A stretch of 64,000 nt of DNA from Alviniconcha marisindica (taxonomy: Eukaryota; Mollusca; Gastropoda; Provannidae): assembly GCA_018857735.1 (NCBI GenBank), contig JABMCL010001203.1, positions 41,001 to 105,000 of the forward strand. Direction: 5' to 3'. A program made the translations under genes and the position numbers. A model generated the notes under the pieces. It was not told the origin of the DNA and did not search any database. It saw only the letters and a list, made by a program, of their open reading frames with translations. Below are positions 1 through 64,000 of the stretch, piece after piece. Every line of letters begins with the position of its first letter. Positions within the stretch are counted from its first letter, which is position 1.

Positions 1-378
1 GAGCCAGGACACTGGACTGGTGTATTGTGTAATGACATGTATGTTATGCACTAGGCAAACCAGGACATTGGACCTGTGTATTGCATAATAACACGTACGT
101 TATGCACTAGGCGAGCCAGGATACTGGACCGGCATGTTGTATAATACATACATTATGCACTATGTGAGCCAGGACACTGGACCAGTGTATTGTGTAATGA
201 CATGTATGTTATGTACAAAGTGAGCCAGGACACTGGACCGGTGTATTGTGTAATGACATGTATGTTATGTACAAGGCGAGCCAGGACACTGGACCGGTGT
301 ATAGTGAGGTGAGCCAGGACAGTAGACCAGTGTATTGTGTAATGACATGTACAGATGCGCCAGGACACTGGACCGCTG
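1..378. repeat. 58-bp minisatellite at left edge
   Basis: About six and a half copies of a roughly 58-bp unit that begins GAGCCAGGACACTGGACC and continues through TGTAATGACATGTATG. The copies are diverged and some are internally shortened. The array runs off the left edge of the window. Short ORFs on both strands here follow the repeat and are not genes. Confidence 0.9.
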
Positions 379-3027
379 TATTGTCTTTTGTGATACCATC
401 CACTAATCCTCACTCCCAAAGCTTGGGTTTCTAAAATTGATATAAATTGAATGAATGTTTTGGTTTCATCACTTCTACATGTTGGCAAAAGAGGCTTTTT
501 TGTATGGCTCATGTTGAGCAGCTCGGAGATGATAGTTGGTACCCAATATGTGCAGCTTGTTGCCATATGGCACTGGTGTTTGCCATTAGGCATTTATGTG
601 AAACATATTGTTTTCGTCTATTCCTTTTTTTTTTTCTTTTTGCCTTTAATCTGTTATCGATAAATAAGATAGTTGACAATACCACTATGTCTTAGCCGTA
701 TGCACTCCTTTTAACAGGGGTAATATTGAAGGTACTGTTTGAAATTTTTTATTTGAGGTTTGTGCATGTCTGTTTTGTTTTGTGTCTGTGTGGGGACTGG
801 TTTCATAGACTGAAGAGAAAGGGTTTATATGTATGAGAAGTTTTGAAGTGTGCAATTGCTTATGACTGAGTTTGAACATCCTAAGATGACCCCTTGTGGT
901 TCACAGGAAGTTAAAATCCATTTACCAACTTGTTTTGAAAACGGATTTCCTTCGTAAGTCTCTCTCTTTGTCTTCCTCTGTCCCCCCCCTCTTTCATTAA
1001 GCTGAGGCTTGATAAAAGGTCCCTGAATTGCACAGCTAAAACATGAATATGTTGAATTGTTCAGGAATTCCTCTCCTCTTTTTCTTCATCTTTTATTTTT
1101 AATTTTTAGTACTATTCTATACAGAAGCAGAATGTCTTTTAAACTTTAGTAGTGTCATTGCCTCCCGTGACCGGTGTTCATTCTTTACTCAACTTTACTG
1201 ACATTGCTTGTTAACTATCATCGCTGAGTAATCATTTCTTACACACACACATACAGACATGCATTACAGCATAAGGAATAAGAGTTGCCTTGCATACATG
1301 TGCTATATATATATAATATTATGTGAACTATTATAATGGACGTAATTCTTCATGTATTTTGTGTGCCCCCTGTCCCGCCCCCCACCTCCTCATAAGTGCC
1401 ATGTCTATGTGGTCATTGTGTTATAACTTTTCTTTTGCACACATCTAGTACTGGTATTCTCATCTTCAGTAGACAGGACACTGTACAAAAACAATGTCCA
1501 GTAGTAATAGGTGTAGTATTACTAACAGAAATGGTTAAAGAATACCCAAACCATACTATAATTACATTAGGTGACTGATAATTACATCAGGTGACTGAAA
1601 TTCAGTCTTGGACTCCCAGTTAGACAGTTATAATTATAAACCTGTAAACAACCCCAAAAGCCAGAGACAGCCAGAGACTCGGTAGAAATATGTTAGAACT
1701 AGCCATTTGGAGAGAGGCTAACCCTGACTGCAAATGTTATATGGGGAGAAAAACGAAATCCATGAAGCAAAGTAGACTTTAGAGGAATGTTTTCTTTTGT
1801 AAAATGAAACCAAACTCAGCATATCAATGCTTTCTGGACCCAGTTTCTATAATAAGAATAAGATGATCAAAAATATGATCAAATATACAGTGGGTTGAAA
1901 AAAAAGAGAAAAAGTTTTATACTCTTGGAGATTTTAATACACGGTATGGCCCAAAAACTGATTGTTGTTCTTAAACAGTTGTACCAGTTCAATAAAGCAA
2001 TCCATTAAGACATTACAGTACCTATTAGTAATAACATGGCAAATAAGGTAAATATCTCAGTACAATATATTCTGCACCAAAGCTTTTTGTATAAATGTGC
2101 ATTTGTATGCCTGTTATCCTTTGTGAACAGGTGTACTGGCATATTCTATAATTGTGTTATATTTATCACAGTGAATAATAAAAACAATAATCACACACAC
2201 ACACACACAAACCAAAAAAACAAAGAATTCAGTTCAATACCGTGACACTTTATTCATTCAATGAAGGGCAATTCCATTTGGATGAAAAGAAAATGCAGCT
2301 GAAGGTCATGTTAACTTGTATGGCAATAAATTAAACAAATATTTGAAGTTTTTGTTGTTGCTCTTTGTGTGTGTTACAATAATAGTAACGGGTACTTGGA
2401 GCACCTAACCTGTACTAAGCACATACAATATTTTTTACAAGGTGTCTGAGAGATCACCTGTCATTGAATCTCATCCTGGAGAGAACACTTAGATGAGATT
2501 AACCCAGGGTTATTGTACCAAGAGATGCAAAACATTTAATCTTGGTCTGCTGTAGCTGTATTTGGAGAAATGATGAAATGTGAAAAATCGGGTCATTAAT
2601 TCACACTGCATTGAGACTGTCAAAAAGAGCAAGTGTTGCATGTGAGTATGTCTGTTTGCATGTGTGTGTATCACAAAGACACATAATCATGTTCATTAAC
2701 ATGCACAGAGCAATGCAGCTAAATTGTGTAAATATGCATGTGTGTAATTATCACAAGTTATGTCTCAAGGTGACCTTGTGTGGTTGGTGGGGCATTAAAA
2801 TCCAACAACTCTTCCATTAATTTCTCTTACTCTCATATTCATGAATATTTCTATTCAGGCCACTCCCATTGACACATAGTCCAAAAAACATTAGCAGTTC
2901 TTGCCATAGTGTGCAAGTGTATTTCAATGACCTGTCAACCACAAAAGGTCACATCGGACTACTTGATAACATAGATTTCTTGTATGGTGCAATTCCCTAA
3001 ATAATACAAGCTCAATGTGCTGCACTA
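379..3027. other. Non-coding, no recognised gene
   Basis: AT-rich sequence with short A/T runs and a few CA dinucleotide tracts (about 1240 and 2190). No ORF here looks conserved, and no exon with plausible splice sites was recognised. It lies beyond the 3' end of the minus-strand membrane-protein gene, so distal 3' UTR cannot be excluded. Confidence 0.6.

Positions 3028-3088
<61 letters not shown>
3028..3088. repeat. (GA)n microsatellite
   Basis: An uninterrupted run of about 30 GA dinucleotides. Confidence 0.95.
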
Positions 3089-3093
<5 letters not shown>

Positions 3094-4480
3094 ACAGGAA
3101 CAAGTTGAAAACATTTTGTTCATTGACATTGGTACTTTTGCTTACCTTCAGTTGAAGTTTTACAGACAGATAGTTGCATCAATAACAGGCAAGTCAAAAT
3201 AAAGCAAAAAGCAGAAATGAAAAGGACAGACAAGATACAGTGCATGCAAATGTATGTGTATGCCATTGCATACAAACAAACTACAATTTGAGGAAATGGC
3301 ATAACATCACAACCTACAGTATAGATGAATTTACTCTTTGAATAAGATGAACAAATGTCAATTTTCAATCGTATCCAAGCCCTTGTTTAAATGTACAACT
3401 ACTCCTACTTTGCAGTAATCTATGACCCAACACCTGGGAAAAACACTGCTTCCGACAAACAGCTTCCTGTTGGTATGGAAAACCATACATGTACAATAAA
3501 AATGCCAGTATTCCAACATTGTATCAGTCTCACAGGAGTTCTTGGCATTTTACACAGGCTAATTATAATGTCATTCCACGTCAGTCGTAAAAATTATCAG
3601 AAGTATAAAATATTTGCTACAAAAAAATCAAAACACACACATTATGCCCCCCCCCCCCCCGCAACAACAACAAAAAACCAAGAATCACCACCAACAAACA
3701 AACAAAAATACAAAAAAAACACACAAAAAACCCAGAATGAATTGCATCAAAGGAAGACGCAGGACAGACAGACAGAAAAGAATGAAGAAACAAAAAAAGA
3801 TGGAAAAAATGTACAATGTAAAATGTTGATTTTGTAAAAAAAAAAAAAAAATTGTACCTGTAGAAGAATAAAAATGATGATCAAATCAACTAAAATATGA
3901 TATTAAAAAAAGAAGATGCAGATAACTACTGTCAGGTCAGCCTGGTGGAATGACAACATAGGTATACACACATCTAGTAAAGAGTAGAAAACAACAGTGT
4001 TTACTGTTCCAAATAGAAGTCAAGAAAACAAGACAACTCTCCAAAGCACCTGGTTGCAGCACATCTTGTGATGTCTTGTCAAATTTGATGCACTTCCTGC
4101 ATGTTTTGTCAACATGGTGACAAAATGTGCTGAAACATCCACCAGCTGCATGTTTTGTCAACCTTTACCAGCAACGCTGTATCTTTCTTTCCTCTTCCAT
4201 CGATGTGTGCATGTATGCGTGTGTGTGCATGTGCACATGCGTGTGGGTTGCATGGTGTTGTGTTTTATTATCCCCACATCAGTCAGTGTTAAACTGAAAT
4301 TTTGTATTGCTTTGAGTACGCTACAAGGCTACTGCTGCCTGTATTTCTGTGAGCTATGTCGATTGGGATTATATAAAGACTGATCATGTGTTGTGAATGT
4401 CCTGTAGATGTCTGACAGAATGATTGCTATGGTTTGATGAAGCTAAAGCCAAACAAGGACTGACACTGGGTGTGCTGAAA
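3089..4480. other. Non-coding, low-complexity stretches
   Basis: No gene recognised. It contains a C run near 3648-3660, adenine-rich sequence up to 3851 and a GT-rich stretch near 4204-4245. The 148-codon ORF at 3391-3837 is lysine/glutamine/threonine-rich low complexity and has no recognisable domain. Confidence 0.6.

Positions 4481-4550
<70 letters not shown>
4481..4550. repeat. (GA)n microsatellite
   Basis: A GA dinucleotide run of about 70 bp broken by a single GG step near 4501. Confidence 0.95.
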
Positions 4551-4553
<3 letters not shown>

Positions 4554-4904
4554 TTTGTCAGAATGTTTTATTGTGCAGCACCTAGTGAAGTTTATAGCAC
4601 AACATGTGCCCAACAAGTTTTTTGTATTATTATTTTCCCTGCTACTGGCTGGCTATGTAGACATCGTGGTTAAACTTCTTTTGCAAACTGTCACTCCTGC
4701 TTTGATCCTTCCAAAGTGTGTAACTCATAGGCACGCGCATGCACACACACACACTCACACATGAGCAATCTTTATCCAACTGCAATGTATGTAAATGAAG
4801 CTGCATACATCTATCTCTTGTAGTGTAGAAGATAGATGTATAGGAGCTGAACTAGGGACATATCAGGACATACATGAGCGCATTTACTGCAGGTCCTAGC
4901 AATA

Positions 4905-4985
4905 GGGAGTTTCCATCCGCCAATCACCTAAGCACTTCAGCCAATCTGAATGTCACAAACTATATTCCACATGTCTGGCATGCTT
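4905..4985 (+). repeat. Dispersed repeat, copy 1
   Basis: The segment containing CAATCACCTAAGCACTTC and CCAATCTGAATGTCACAA is also present, reverse-complemented, at about 57243-57315. The two are clearly related over about 70 bp with scattered substitutions. They look like fragments of one mobile or dispersed family. No open reading frame of a transposase is visible. Confidence 0.7.
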
Positions 4986-5009
4986 TTCTCATAAGTATTT
5001 TAATTTTTA

Positions 5010-5140
5010 TGAGCAAAAGACTGGTTAATTTCACACATAACCTTCAAAACAAGAAATGGCGTACATTCAGTGATGAGCAAAAGACTGGTTAATTTCACAC
5101 ATAACCTTCAAAACAAGAAATGGCGCACATTCAGTGATGA
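5010..5140. repeat. Two-copy 63-bp direct repeat
   Basis: Two nearly identical copies of a unit beginning TGAGCAAAAGACTGGTTAAT and ending at CATTCAGTGA, differing by about one base. This is a recent tandem duplication outside any gene. Confidence 0.9.
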
Positions 5141-5969
5141 GATATATCACCTGCAATCAATGAGGTAAATTACTAACCTGGAACTGGATGCTGCATTCCA
5201 CCAGTCAACTCAGTATCATTATATCATATGGTAGCCAAATCGAGAGCTTGTGTCAGTTGTGAGAAAAGAAGCAGTGCTCAGAGTTCAGCACAGAACCATC
5301 TATCAGCCTATGGCACATGCATGTTAAGGGTGGCAAGTACTGCACAGTTTGAAAGGTAGGACACAGTTAAATTAAGCATTTATATATATATATACACTAG
5401 TTTACAAACTACTGAAAAATGAGACAGTTTGACTGACAGTAAGACAATGACACAAACAAAACACAGTTAGCCATCAACATAATCTCGACTACAGTATTAG
5501 TAGTATTATATTATATTTATCATTACCCTTATGAGACAATGAGTGTCTTCAGCAACTGACATGTCATTAAATTACCTTAATGGCAAGTCTGGAGATCTTT
5601 TTTAGCCTTCACAATGAAGTCAGTACAATGTCATTATGAACACAAAAATCTGACCCGACAACCACACGGTAATTTTCACCAACTTACAGGTTGCGTACAT
5701 GGTTCTTCCCCAGTTCTTGTTGTCAAGCCTGTTCCCCAGACATGAGCATGTAATCGCATAACGTGATATCCCCTACAACAGCTCCATAAAGTTCATAACA
5801 CACCACCAGTCAGATTTTGCAGGCTCCCACACACTCAGTAAAAAAATAAAAATAAAGATTTTGTGCTTAAACGGTCCTGAAGACCAGTATCACACAGACT
5901 ACTGGCTGAAACTCCCATGCCTGGTTTGAACATCCAGTCCACCGCTGCGACTCTGGGCAACTGAGAGGA

Positions 5970-6415
5970 CAAACTTGGGGGCAAACTCCAAGCACTGGTT
6001 TACGACATCCTTCCTTCGACCACTGCCGTATTTAGTTACGCCATAGGGTCCAGAAAACTGTCAGTAGTATGTTTGTGACAAACAACTCAAATAAAACAAG
6101 GCGTATCATTTATAGCCACCAACAAAGATTACACCGACATAAATAAAACCACAATCGTTTGAATCGAGACGGAACTCTTTTTTTTAACCAGGGTGGATGT
6201 GTCTCATGTTTACGTGCGTGTTTTGGCGTTAGGCTGCTTCCGCAGTCATATTAGTACCCAAACCTTTTGGAGGGCGCTGACCGCGTCGCTGGACAGCTGC
6301 GCGGAGATAAAGAGTGCCCCTTCAGTGGTGTCACTAAATCTGGCAGAGATTGGAGGAAGGTGCCAGAAAGCGATGCTCGGAGTGTGACTCGGGGGCACCG
6401 TGCAGCACAGACCTC
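5970..6415 (+). repeat. About 450-bp dispersed repeat, copy 1
   Basis: Shares collinear similarity with 53198-53625. Examples are CAAACTCCAAGCACTGGTTT against CAAACTCCAAGACTGGTTT, then ACAACTCAAAT, then CTCATGTTTA(C/G)GTG, GCTTCCG and GCCAGAAAG in the same order. Both copies lie in the same orientation. This copy abuts the 3' end of the minus-strand gene and may form part of its 3' UTR. No tRNA-like head or coding capacity was recognised, so it could be a SINE lacking a recognisable head or a non-autonomous DNA element. Confidence 0.75.
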
Positions 6416-6480
6416 AGTGCTGACAGCCATCTGATCCAAAGGGGCCTCAGGAGTTGATTCTGAGCAGAGTTCCTCCAAAC

Positions 6481-6615
6481 CTAGGTGGGGATGTCTCCAG
6501 GCAGCTCTGCAATGGAGCGTGACTGTTCAGTGGGAATCTCCCCTTCCACCAGCTTAGCTCGGAATGCAAACCATGTGCTGCAGATCAGGCAGATGCTGCT
6601 CATGAAACCAAAGGC
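6481..6615 (-). CDS. MARVEL-like gene exon 4 with stop
   Basis: Codes residues 134-177 (AFGFMSSICLICSTWFAF through LPGDIPT) and TAG. It contains TM4 and an acidic, serine-bearing cytosolic tail. The acceptor is TTGCAG in phase 0. Confidence 0.82.
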   Translation of the reverse strand, partial: AFGFMSSICLICSTWFAFRAKLVEGEIPTEQSRSIAELPGDIPT

Positions 6616-6662
6616 CTGCAACAACCACCACCAGAACAAATCTCAAGCATTTCGGAAAGAAA

Positions 6663-6718
<56 letters not shown>

Positions 6719-7894
6719 TCTGCCACCACTTTCCTACACAGTGCTAGCCAATCAACAAGCAGAAAGCTGAAGTTACCTGGGAAAGTGTGTACCTGCATTT
6801 TTTCAGCAGAAGAGAGTGCATTACTGTTACAACTGTATCAGTACATCAACTACACTGTACAAAGTCAAACAAGAAAATGTGTTTCCACACAGTGCATAAT
6901 AAAGTCAAGTGCACATTTCAAGTCACCCACACTATATCAAAGCTACTGACTCTTCAGACGAAATTAATATTGTACTGTCCCAGATAATGTATTAAATAAC
7001 TGATCAGATAGACAGCATGTTCTATAAAAAAGAAAACACTGGCCAATGACAACATACATGGAACATCAGTGAACATGTTCAGCTTTTCAACACTCGGTGC
7101 TCATGCACTGTGCAGAGAGAGCCCAGACAGACAGGCAGGCAGACAGACAGGCAGGCAGACAGACTGACAGGCAGACAGACAGACAGGCAGACAGGAAGAC
7201 CCTCACCAGAGCTGACTCCATGCTGTGAAACTCCAGCCCTGCCTCTCGGACTGCGGTGGACTTGCCCAGCTGTGTCAGAGACACTCCCAGTATGACAGAT
7301 GACAGCAGCCCCAGTGTGCTCAGTATCCCACACACTGGTAGGTCCTTGGCATGAAACAGATGGATGGACACTTACAATTTGTCAAAGACTGATAAATTGG
7401 TTTCTTTAAACCTTGGGCCTGCTGGACATTTCTGGAGAGGACAATATGGGTCAAAACCATTTCAAAATAAGTCAACCTATAAATTATTATTTAATACAAA
7501 ACCATACTAACTGAGCCCTGCAGTCTATGTATAGTGATGAGCGGTCAAACTCAAAGTCTTCAGAAGGAAAGGGAAGGTCATTCCAAAAAGATGGGCTGAA
7601 GATGGAAATGGTGCTGGAACCAACAGTAGAAAGTCTGGTATATTATATATGGAATCTAAAGGCTGAGAGTAACACTATCGAAAGCAGTGCAAATAGGCGC
7701 TGGGCCTATATAACGTGTTCTAATCTAACCAGTCTAAAACTTTAACAGTGTAAGTCTAACTCTGAGTCTGAGATAAGAACTTTTTTCTAGTTTTAAAAAT
7801 AACATCAGCAACTTTGGCATTTTAAAGAAAAATAATCCTTAGCTTTTGGATGCTTTTATTGTGATTTCCTCTAACTTTTAAATATATATATATA

Positions 7895-7929
<35 letters not shown>

Positions 7930-8911
7930 CTAAGCTGGATTCCTTTAAACCAAAACATGGGTCAGATAAAACTTTTCGGATACAAATTAAACATAAATCA
8001 ATTATTTTGTGATAAAAAATGGGTGGGGGTGGGGGCAAAATTAGTGCCACATATAACAATAAACCAATACTAAACAACTCCCCCCAAACAAACAAACACA
8101 AAAATTCACACAGACAGACTCACAGAGTTGGACAATTAAGGTGAATAATTAACTAACAATTTTTGGTGGGATGGGCCGTTTGTTGAGCAACACGATAAAC
8201 ACATTGATGGACAGGAAGATAATGCAGATGACAGCTACAGCAATGAAAAAGTTGATGTTGCTGCGAACGTTAAAGTCACTGTGGTTCAGATCTCTGTATG
8301 ATATTCCTTTGCTGCTCCACCCAGCTACTGTTGCCACTGCCAGCAGGGCACACACCTGGTGAAGGAAAAAAAGGCACCAATAATGACAGCACAGTAAGCA
8401 TAAAAACTGAACAAAATGAGCATGCATTTTTTTTTTCTCACCCTAATTACCAAGCAGAATCTCTTGGACTTTGCCAATAATCATTTGTTTGCATCTAGTG
8501 ATCTACTGATCTAGGCAAATCAGAACATTTCATTGTCAGTGTCACCGTGATCGACAAGATCGTGTGAGGATTTTGTTATTGCAGTTCTGGCGTAGAATAA
8601 TCATTAACAGAAAATCAGTACCTACATATTCATACACTGGCTAAAGCCACGACGAACTCGGCACGAGACCTCCCACATACTGACATAGTATTAGTAATAG
8701 TTTGATCAACGCACACCGACACAATTACTATTTACTGAATTAAAATCCATTCGATATTTACCGTACTGTGACTATACCTGAAAAAAAAAGGAATGAGCTA
8801 GGTCATTATGGAATGCTGCCTGTCTATTCGTTAGTTCTTTTATTTTACCAGTTCGATGATACGAATCGCATTAGCAGGCACAAGCAATCGTCTAGGATTG
8901 AACGCCGCCAT
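6481..8911 (-). CDS. Four-transmembrane MARVEL-like protein (4 exons)
   Basis: A complete minus-strand gene assembled from exons 8911-8849, 8355-8158, 7344-7207 and 6615-6481. All introns are GT-AG and phase 0. It encodes 177 residues from a start in good Kozak context (AAAGATGG). Four hydrophobic segments lie at about residues 20-36, 53-78, 91-110 and 134-151, with short cytosolic-type tails. The first loop has an NHS glycosylation sequon at about 45-47. The N-terminal stretch RIIELVCALLAVATVAGW before TM1 and the compact four-helix layout resemble MARVEL-domain membrane proteins (MAL, synaptogyrin and CMTM relatives), which act in membrane trafficking. I cannot assign it to a named member. 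It is head to head with IFT172 and probably shares its promoter. A different 4-TM family remains possible. Confidence 0.8.
6667..6717. repeat. (CA)n microsatellite
   Basis: A CA run of about 50 bp inside the last intron of the minus-strand gene. Confidence 0.95.
7117..7200. repeat. CAGG/CAGA tetranucleotide repeat
   Basis: Mixed CAGA and CAGG units directly beside the exon 3 donor of the minus-strand gene. Cysteine/leucine-rich ORFs read through here on the minus strand are spurious. Confidence 0.92.
7207..7344 (-). CDS. MARVEL-like gene exon 3
   Basis: Codes residues 88-133 (DLPVCGILSTLG through FHSMESAL), including TM3. The acceptor is CATGCCAAG after a pyrimidine-rich tract. The alternative acceptor 11 nt downstream (CTACCAG) would shift the frame to an early stop. 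The donor is GTGAGG and is followed immediately by a CAGG/CAGA microsatellite. Confidence 0.82.
7545..7625 (+). repeat. Possible dispersed-repeat fragment
   Basis: Contains AGAAGGAAAGGGAAGGTCAT, weakly like the GAAGGGAGGGAACT segment at 32690-32720 and the reverse complement of 9690-9715. Assignment to one family is tentative. Confidence 0.35.
7881..7927. repeat. (TA)n microsatellite
   Basis: TA dinucleotide run with one interrupting C, in an intron of the minus-strand gene. Confidence 0.92.
8158..8355 (-). CDS. MARVEL-like gene exon 2
   Basis: Codes residues 22-87 (VCALLAVATVAGW through KRPIPPKI) and carries TM1, the sequon-bearing loop and TM2. The acceptor is TTCACCAG and the donor GTTAGT. 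Both ends are phase 0. Confidence 0.85.
8849..8911 (-). CDS. MARVEL-like gene exon 1
   Basis: Codes residues 1-21, MAAFNPRRLL through RIIEL. It starts at the ATG on the minus strand at 8911 and ends at donor GTAAAA (phase 0). The cytosolic N-terminus is rich in arginine. Confidence 0.82.
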
Positions 8912-9271
8912 CTTTAAACAATGAATGATATAAAAATATATGTTAATATTTTCGTATTAAACATGGAATAAGTTAAATGTATTAAGATAAGAACAAAATG
9001 TGTATTTATTTTATGAAAAGAGTTGATTAATCCAGTAATAATGTTCAATATGGATAAAGTGGATTTTGACATGTACCCGTCTGCGATAAAGATCGAAAAC
9101 AATTCGGACTTAGCTTGACAAGCGAGAACCGAAAACGAGGCAGTTGCTAACATTCCAGAGAAGTGCGCGTCGGTGTGAACCGCACTTTCACAAGTTCGAC
9201 AAAATCTGTTTTTCGATTGTGTCGTTTATTACCTGTAATCACGCAGCAAGTCTGGCCACAAAGAAGCCACA
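8912..9271. promoter_or_regulatory. Divergent promoter region
   Basis: The 360 bp between the start codon of the membrane-protein gene and that of IFT172 must contain both transcription starts unless an untranslated first exon lies elsewhere. It is AT-rich on the left and has CG dinucleotides toward IFT172 (about 9075-9245). No convincing TATA box was seen. Ciliary genes often use RFX X-box sites. Only a weak half-site-like GTTGCTAAC at about 9143 was found, so RFX control is unproven. Confidence 0.55.
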
Positions 9272-62911
<53,640 letters not shown>

Positions 62912-64000
62912 TGTGGGCCACTGTGCCACCAGCAACAGCACGATCACCATCAACAACAACAACATGTTGAAACAACAGCAGTAGCTCCCAGTCGGCAATT
63001 AACAGCAACAACAACAACATGTTGAACAACAGCAGTAGCTCCCAGTCAGTTAATAGCAACAACAACAACATGTTGAAACAACAGCAGTAGCTCCCAGTCA
63101 ATTAACAGCAACAACAACAACATGTTGAAACAACAGCAGTAGCTCCCAGTCAATTAATAGCAACAACAACATGTTGAAACAACAGCAGTAGCTCCCAGTC
63201 AATTAACAGCAACAACAACAACATGTTGAAACAACAGCAGCAGCTCCCAGTCAATTAACAGCAACAACAACAACATGTTGAAACAACAGCAATAGCTCCC
63301 AGTCATCAATTAACAGCAGCAATGACAGCTTCAGTGAAAACAACAGTCAACACCAGAAGGCAACAGCAGCGACAGCTACTTACAAACAGTAATGATGATG
63401 ATGATGACAGCAACCAAAACAGATAAGCAGCAGCAACAGTTAAGGCAACAATGGTTGCAACATCACTGTTGTATTTATCTTAAAATGTGTGTAGCGTAGT
63501 TTTATTTTCAGTACTCAGTCAGATTCCTCAGCAAAAGACAGTAACACATGTGACAGCAAGAGAAACAACCAGCACATATCTTTGCAAAATCTGTGACATT
63601 CGCTTGACAAGCACCTGCAGCACAAACATTCATTCATGGTGGAGGATTTTTAATTTCTTAGAAATCTTTCTTTGTGAACTGAGACTGAAACTTTTATGAA
63701 CTTGCATATATATAACTTGGTATATTCTTACTGTTGTGATTCAAAGACGATGTTTATTTTACTTGTTCCCAAGTCCGTCCAAAAAAACGACTGTTTTCGT
63801 ATTGTGATGCTTCTACTGTAGTTCTAGATGTTGAGTACATTATGCTATACATTAGACAGAGTGTTCCTAATGTTTTGTACAATGCTTATGTGCATACTTT
63901 TTTCTGTGGTGGACACAGATGTCATATTGAAATTTACATGTTTTTCAGGGTTAAGGTCCTATGTTTTCTTGTTGTTCCAGGGTTTGTCTCTCGTGATATT
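62912..64000 (+). other. IFT172: IFT172 3' UTR and downstream
   Basis: Sequence following the stop. No AATAAA or ATTAAA hexamer was seen up to the window end, so the poly(A) site probably uses a variant signal or lies outside. No further gene is recognised. The 70-codon ORF at 63487 lacks recognisable features. Confidence 0.6.
62935..63320. repeat. About 52-bp repeat in IFT172 3' UTR
   Basis: About seven copies of AACAACAACAACATGTTGAA, then ACAACAGCAGTAGCTCCCAG and TCAATTAA, beginning about 25 bp after the stop codon. It would be transcribed as part of the mRNA. Confidence 0.95.

Noticed and set aside
3391..3837. 148-codon plus-strand ORF
   Set aside because: Low-complexity A-rich translation without conserved features or splice context.
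9135..9165. RFX X-box in the shared promoter
   Set aside because: Only a half-site-like GTTGCTAAC is visible. The second half of the consensus is missing.

Overview
This is eukaryotic nuclear DNA from an intron-rich animal genome. It holds two protein-coding genes with GT-AG introns, arranged head to head, and no RNA gene that looks functional. The coding sequence is well conserved with animal orthologues. A tRNA-headed SINE, very many (CA)n/(GA)n tracts and abundant minisatellites suggest a lophotrochozoan, most likely a gastropod mollusc. That placement is inference only.

Layout. Positions 1-6480 have no recognisable coding sequence: a 58-bp tandem repeat at the left edge, microsatellites and dispersed-repeat copies. 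On the minus strand, 8911 down to 6481, is a four-exon gene for a 177-residue protein with four transmembrane segments that looks MARVEL-like. Its start codon lies 360 bp from the start codon of the plus-strand gene, so 8912-9271 should hold a shared, divergent promoter. From 9272 to 62911 on the plus strand is a complete IFT172 gene (intraflagellar transport protein 172, an IFT-B subunit of cilia). I reconstruct 47 exons whose phases all agree. They total 5259 nt, or 1752 residues plus a stop, close to the 1749 residues of the human protein. The N-terminal half is WD40 propeller sequence and the C-terminal half is TPR-like helical repeats. The 3' UTR starts at 62912 and carries its own tandem repeat; no AATAAA was seen before the window ends.

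The striking feature is the introns. At least seventeen IFT172 exon edges are the seed of a neighbouring tandem array. The repeat unit contains the last or first 15-75 nt of the exon together with its splice donor or acceptor and adjacent intron. Donor-seeded arrays lie downstream of exons 3, 16, 18, 22, 29, 40, 41 and 44. Acceptor-seeded arrays or copies lie upstream of exons 9, 12, 17, 26, 28, 35, 37, 46 and 47. Some arrays keep the reading frame: 57-nt units with ten intact donors after exon 44, and 66-nt cassette-like copies before exon 37. They could therefore produce protein variants by alternative splicing. I regard this gene-wide pattern as the main candidate for something undescribed. 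Other introns carry highly homogeneous minisatellites (62 bp, 42 bp, 54/76 bp) that create long spurious ORFs on both strands.
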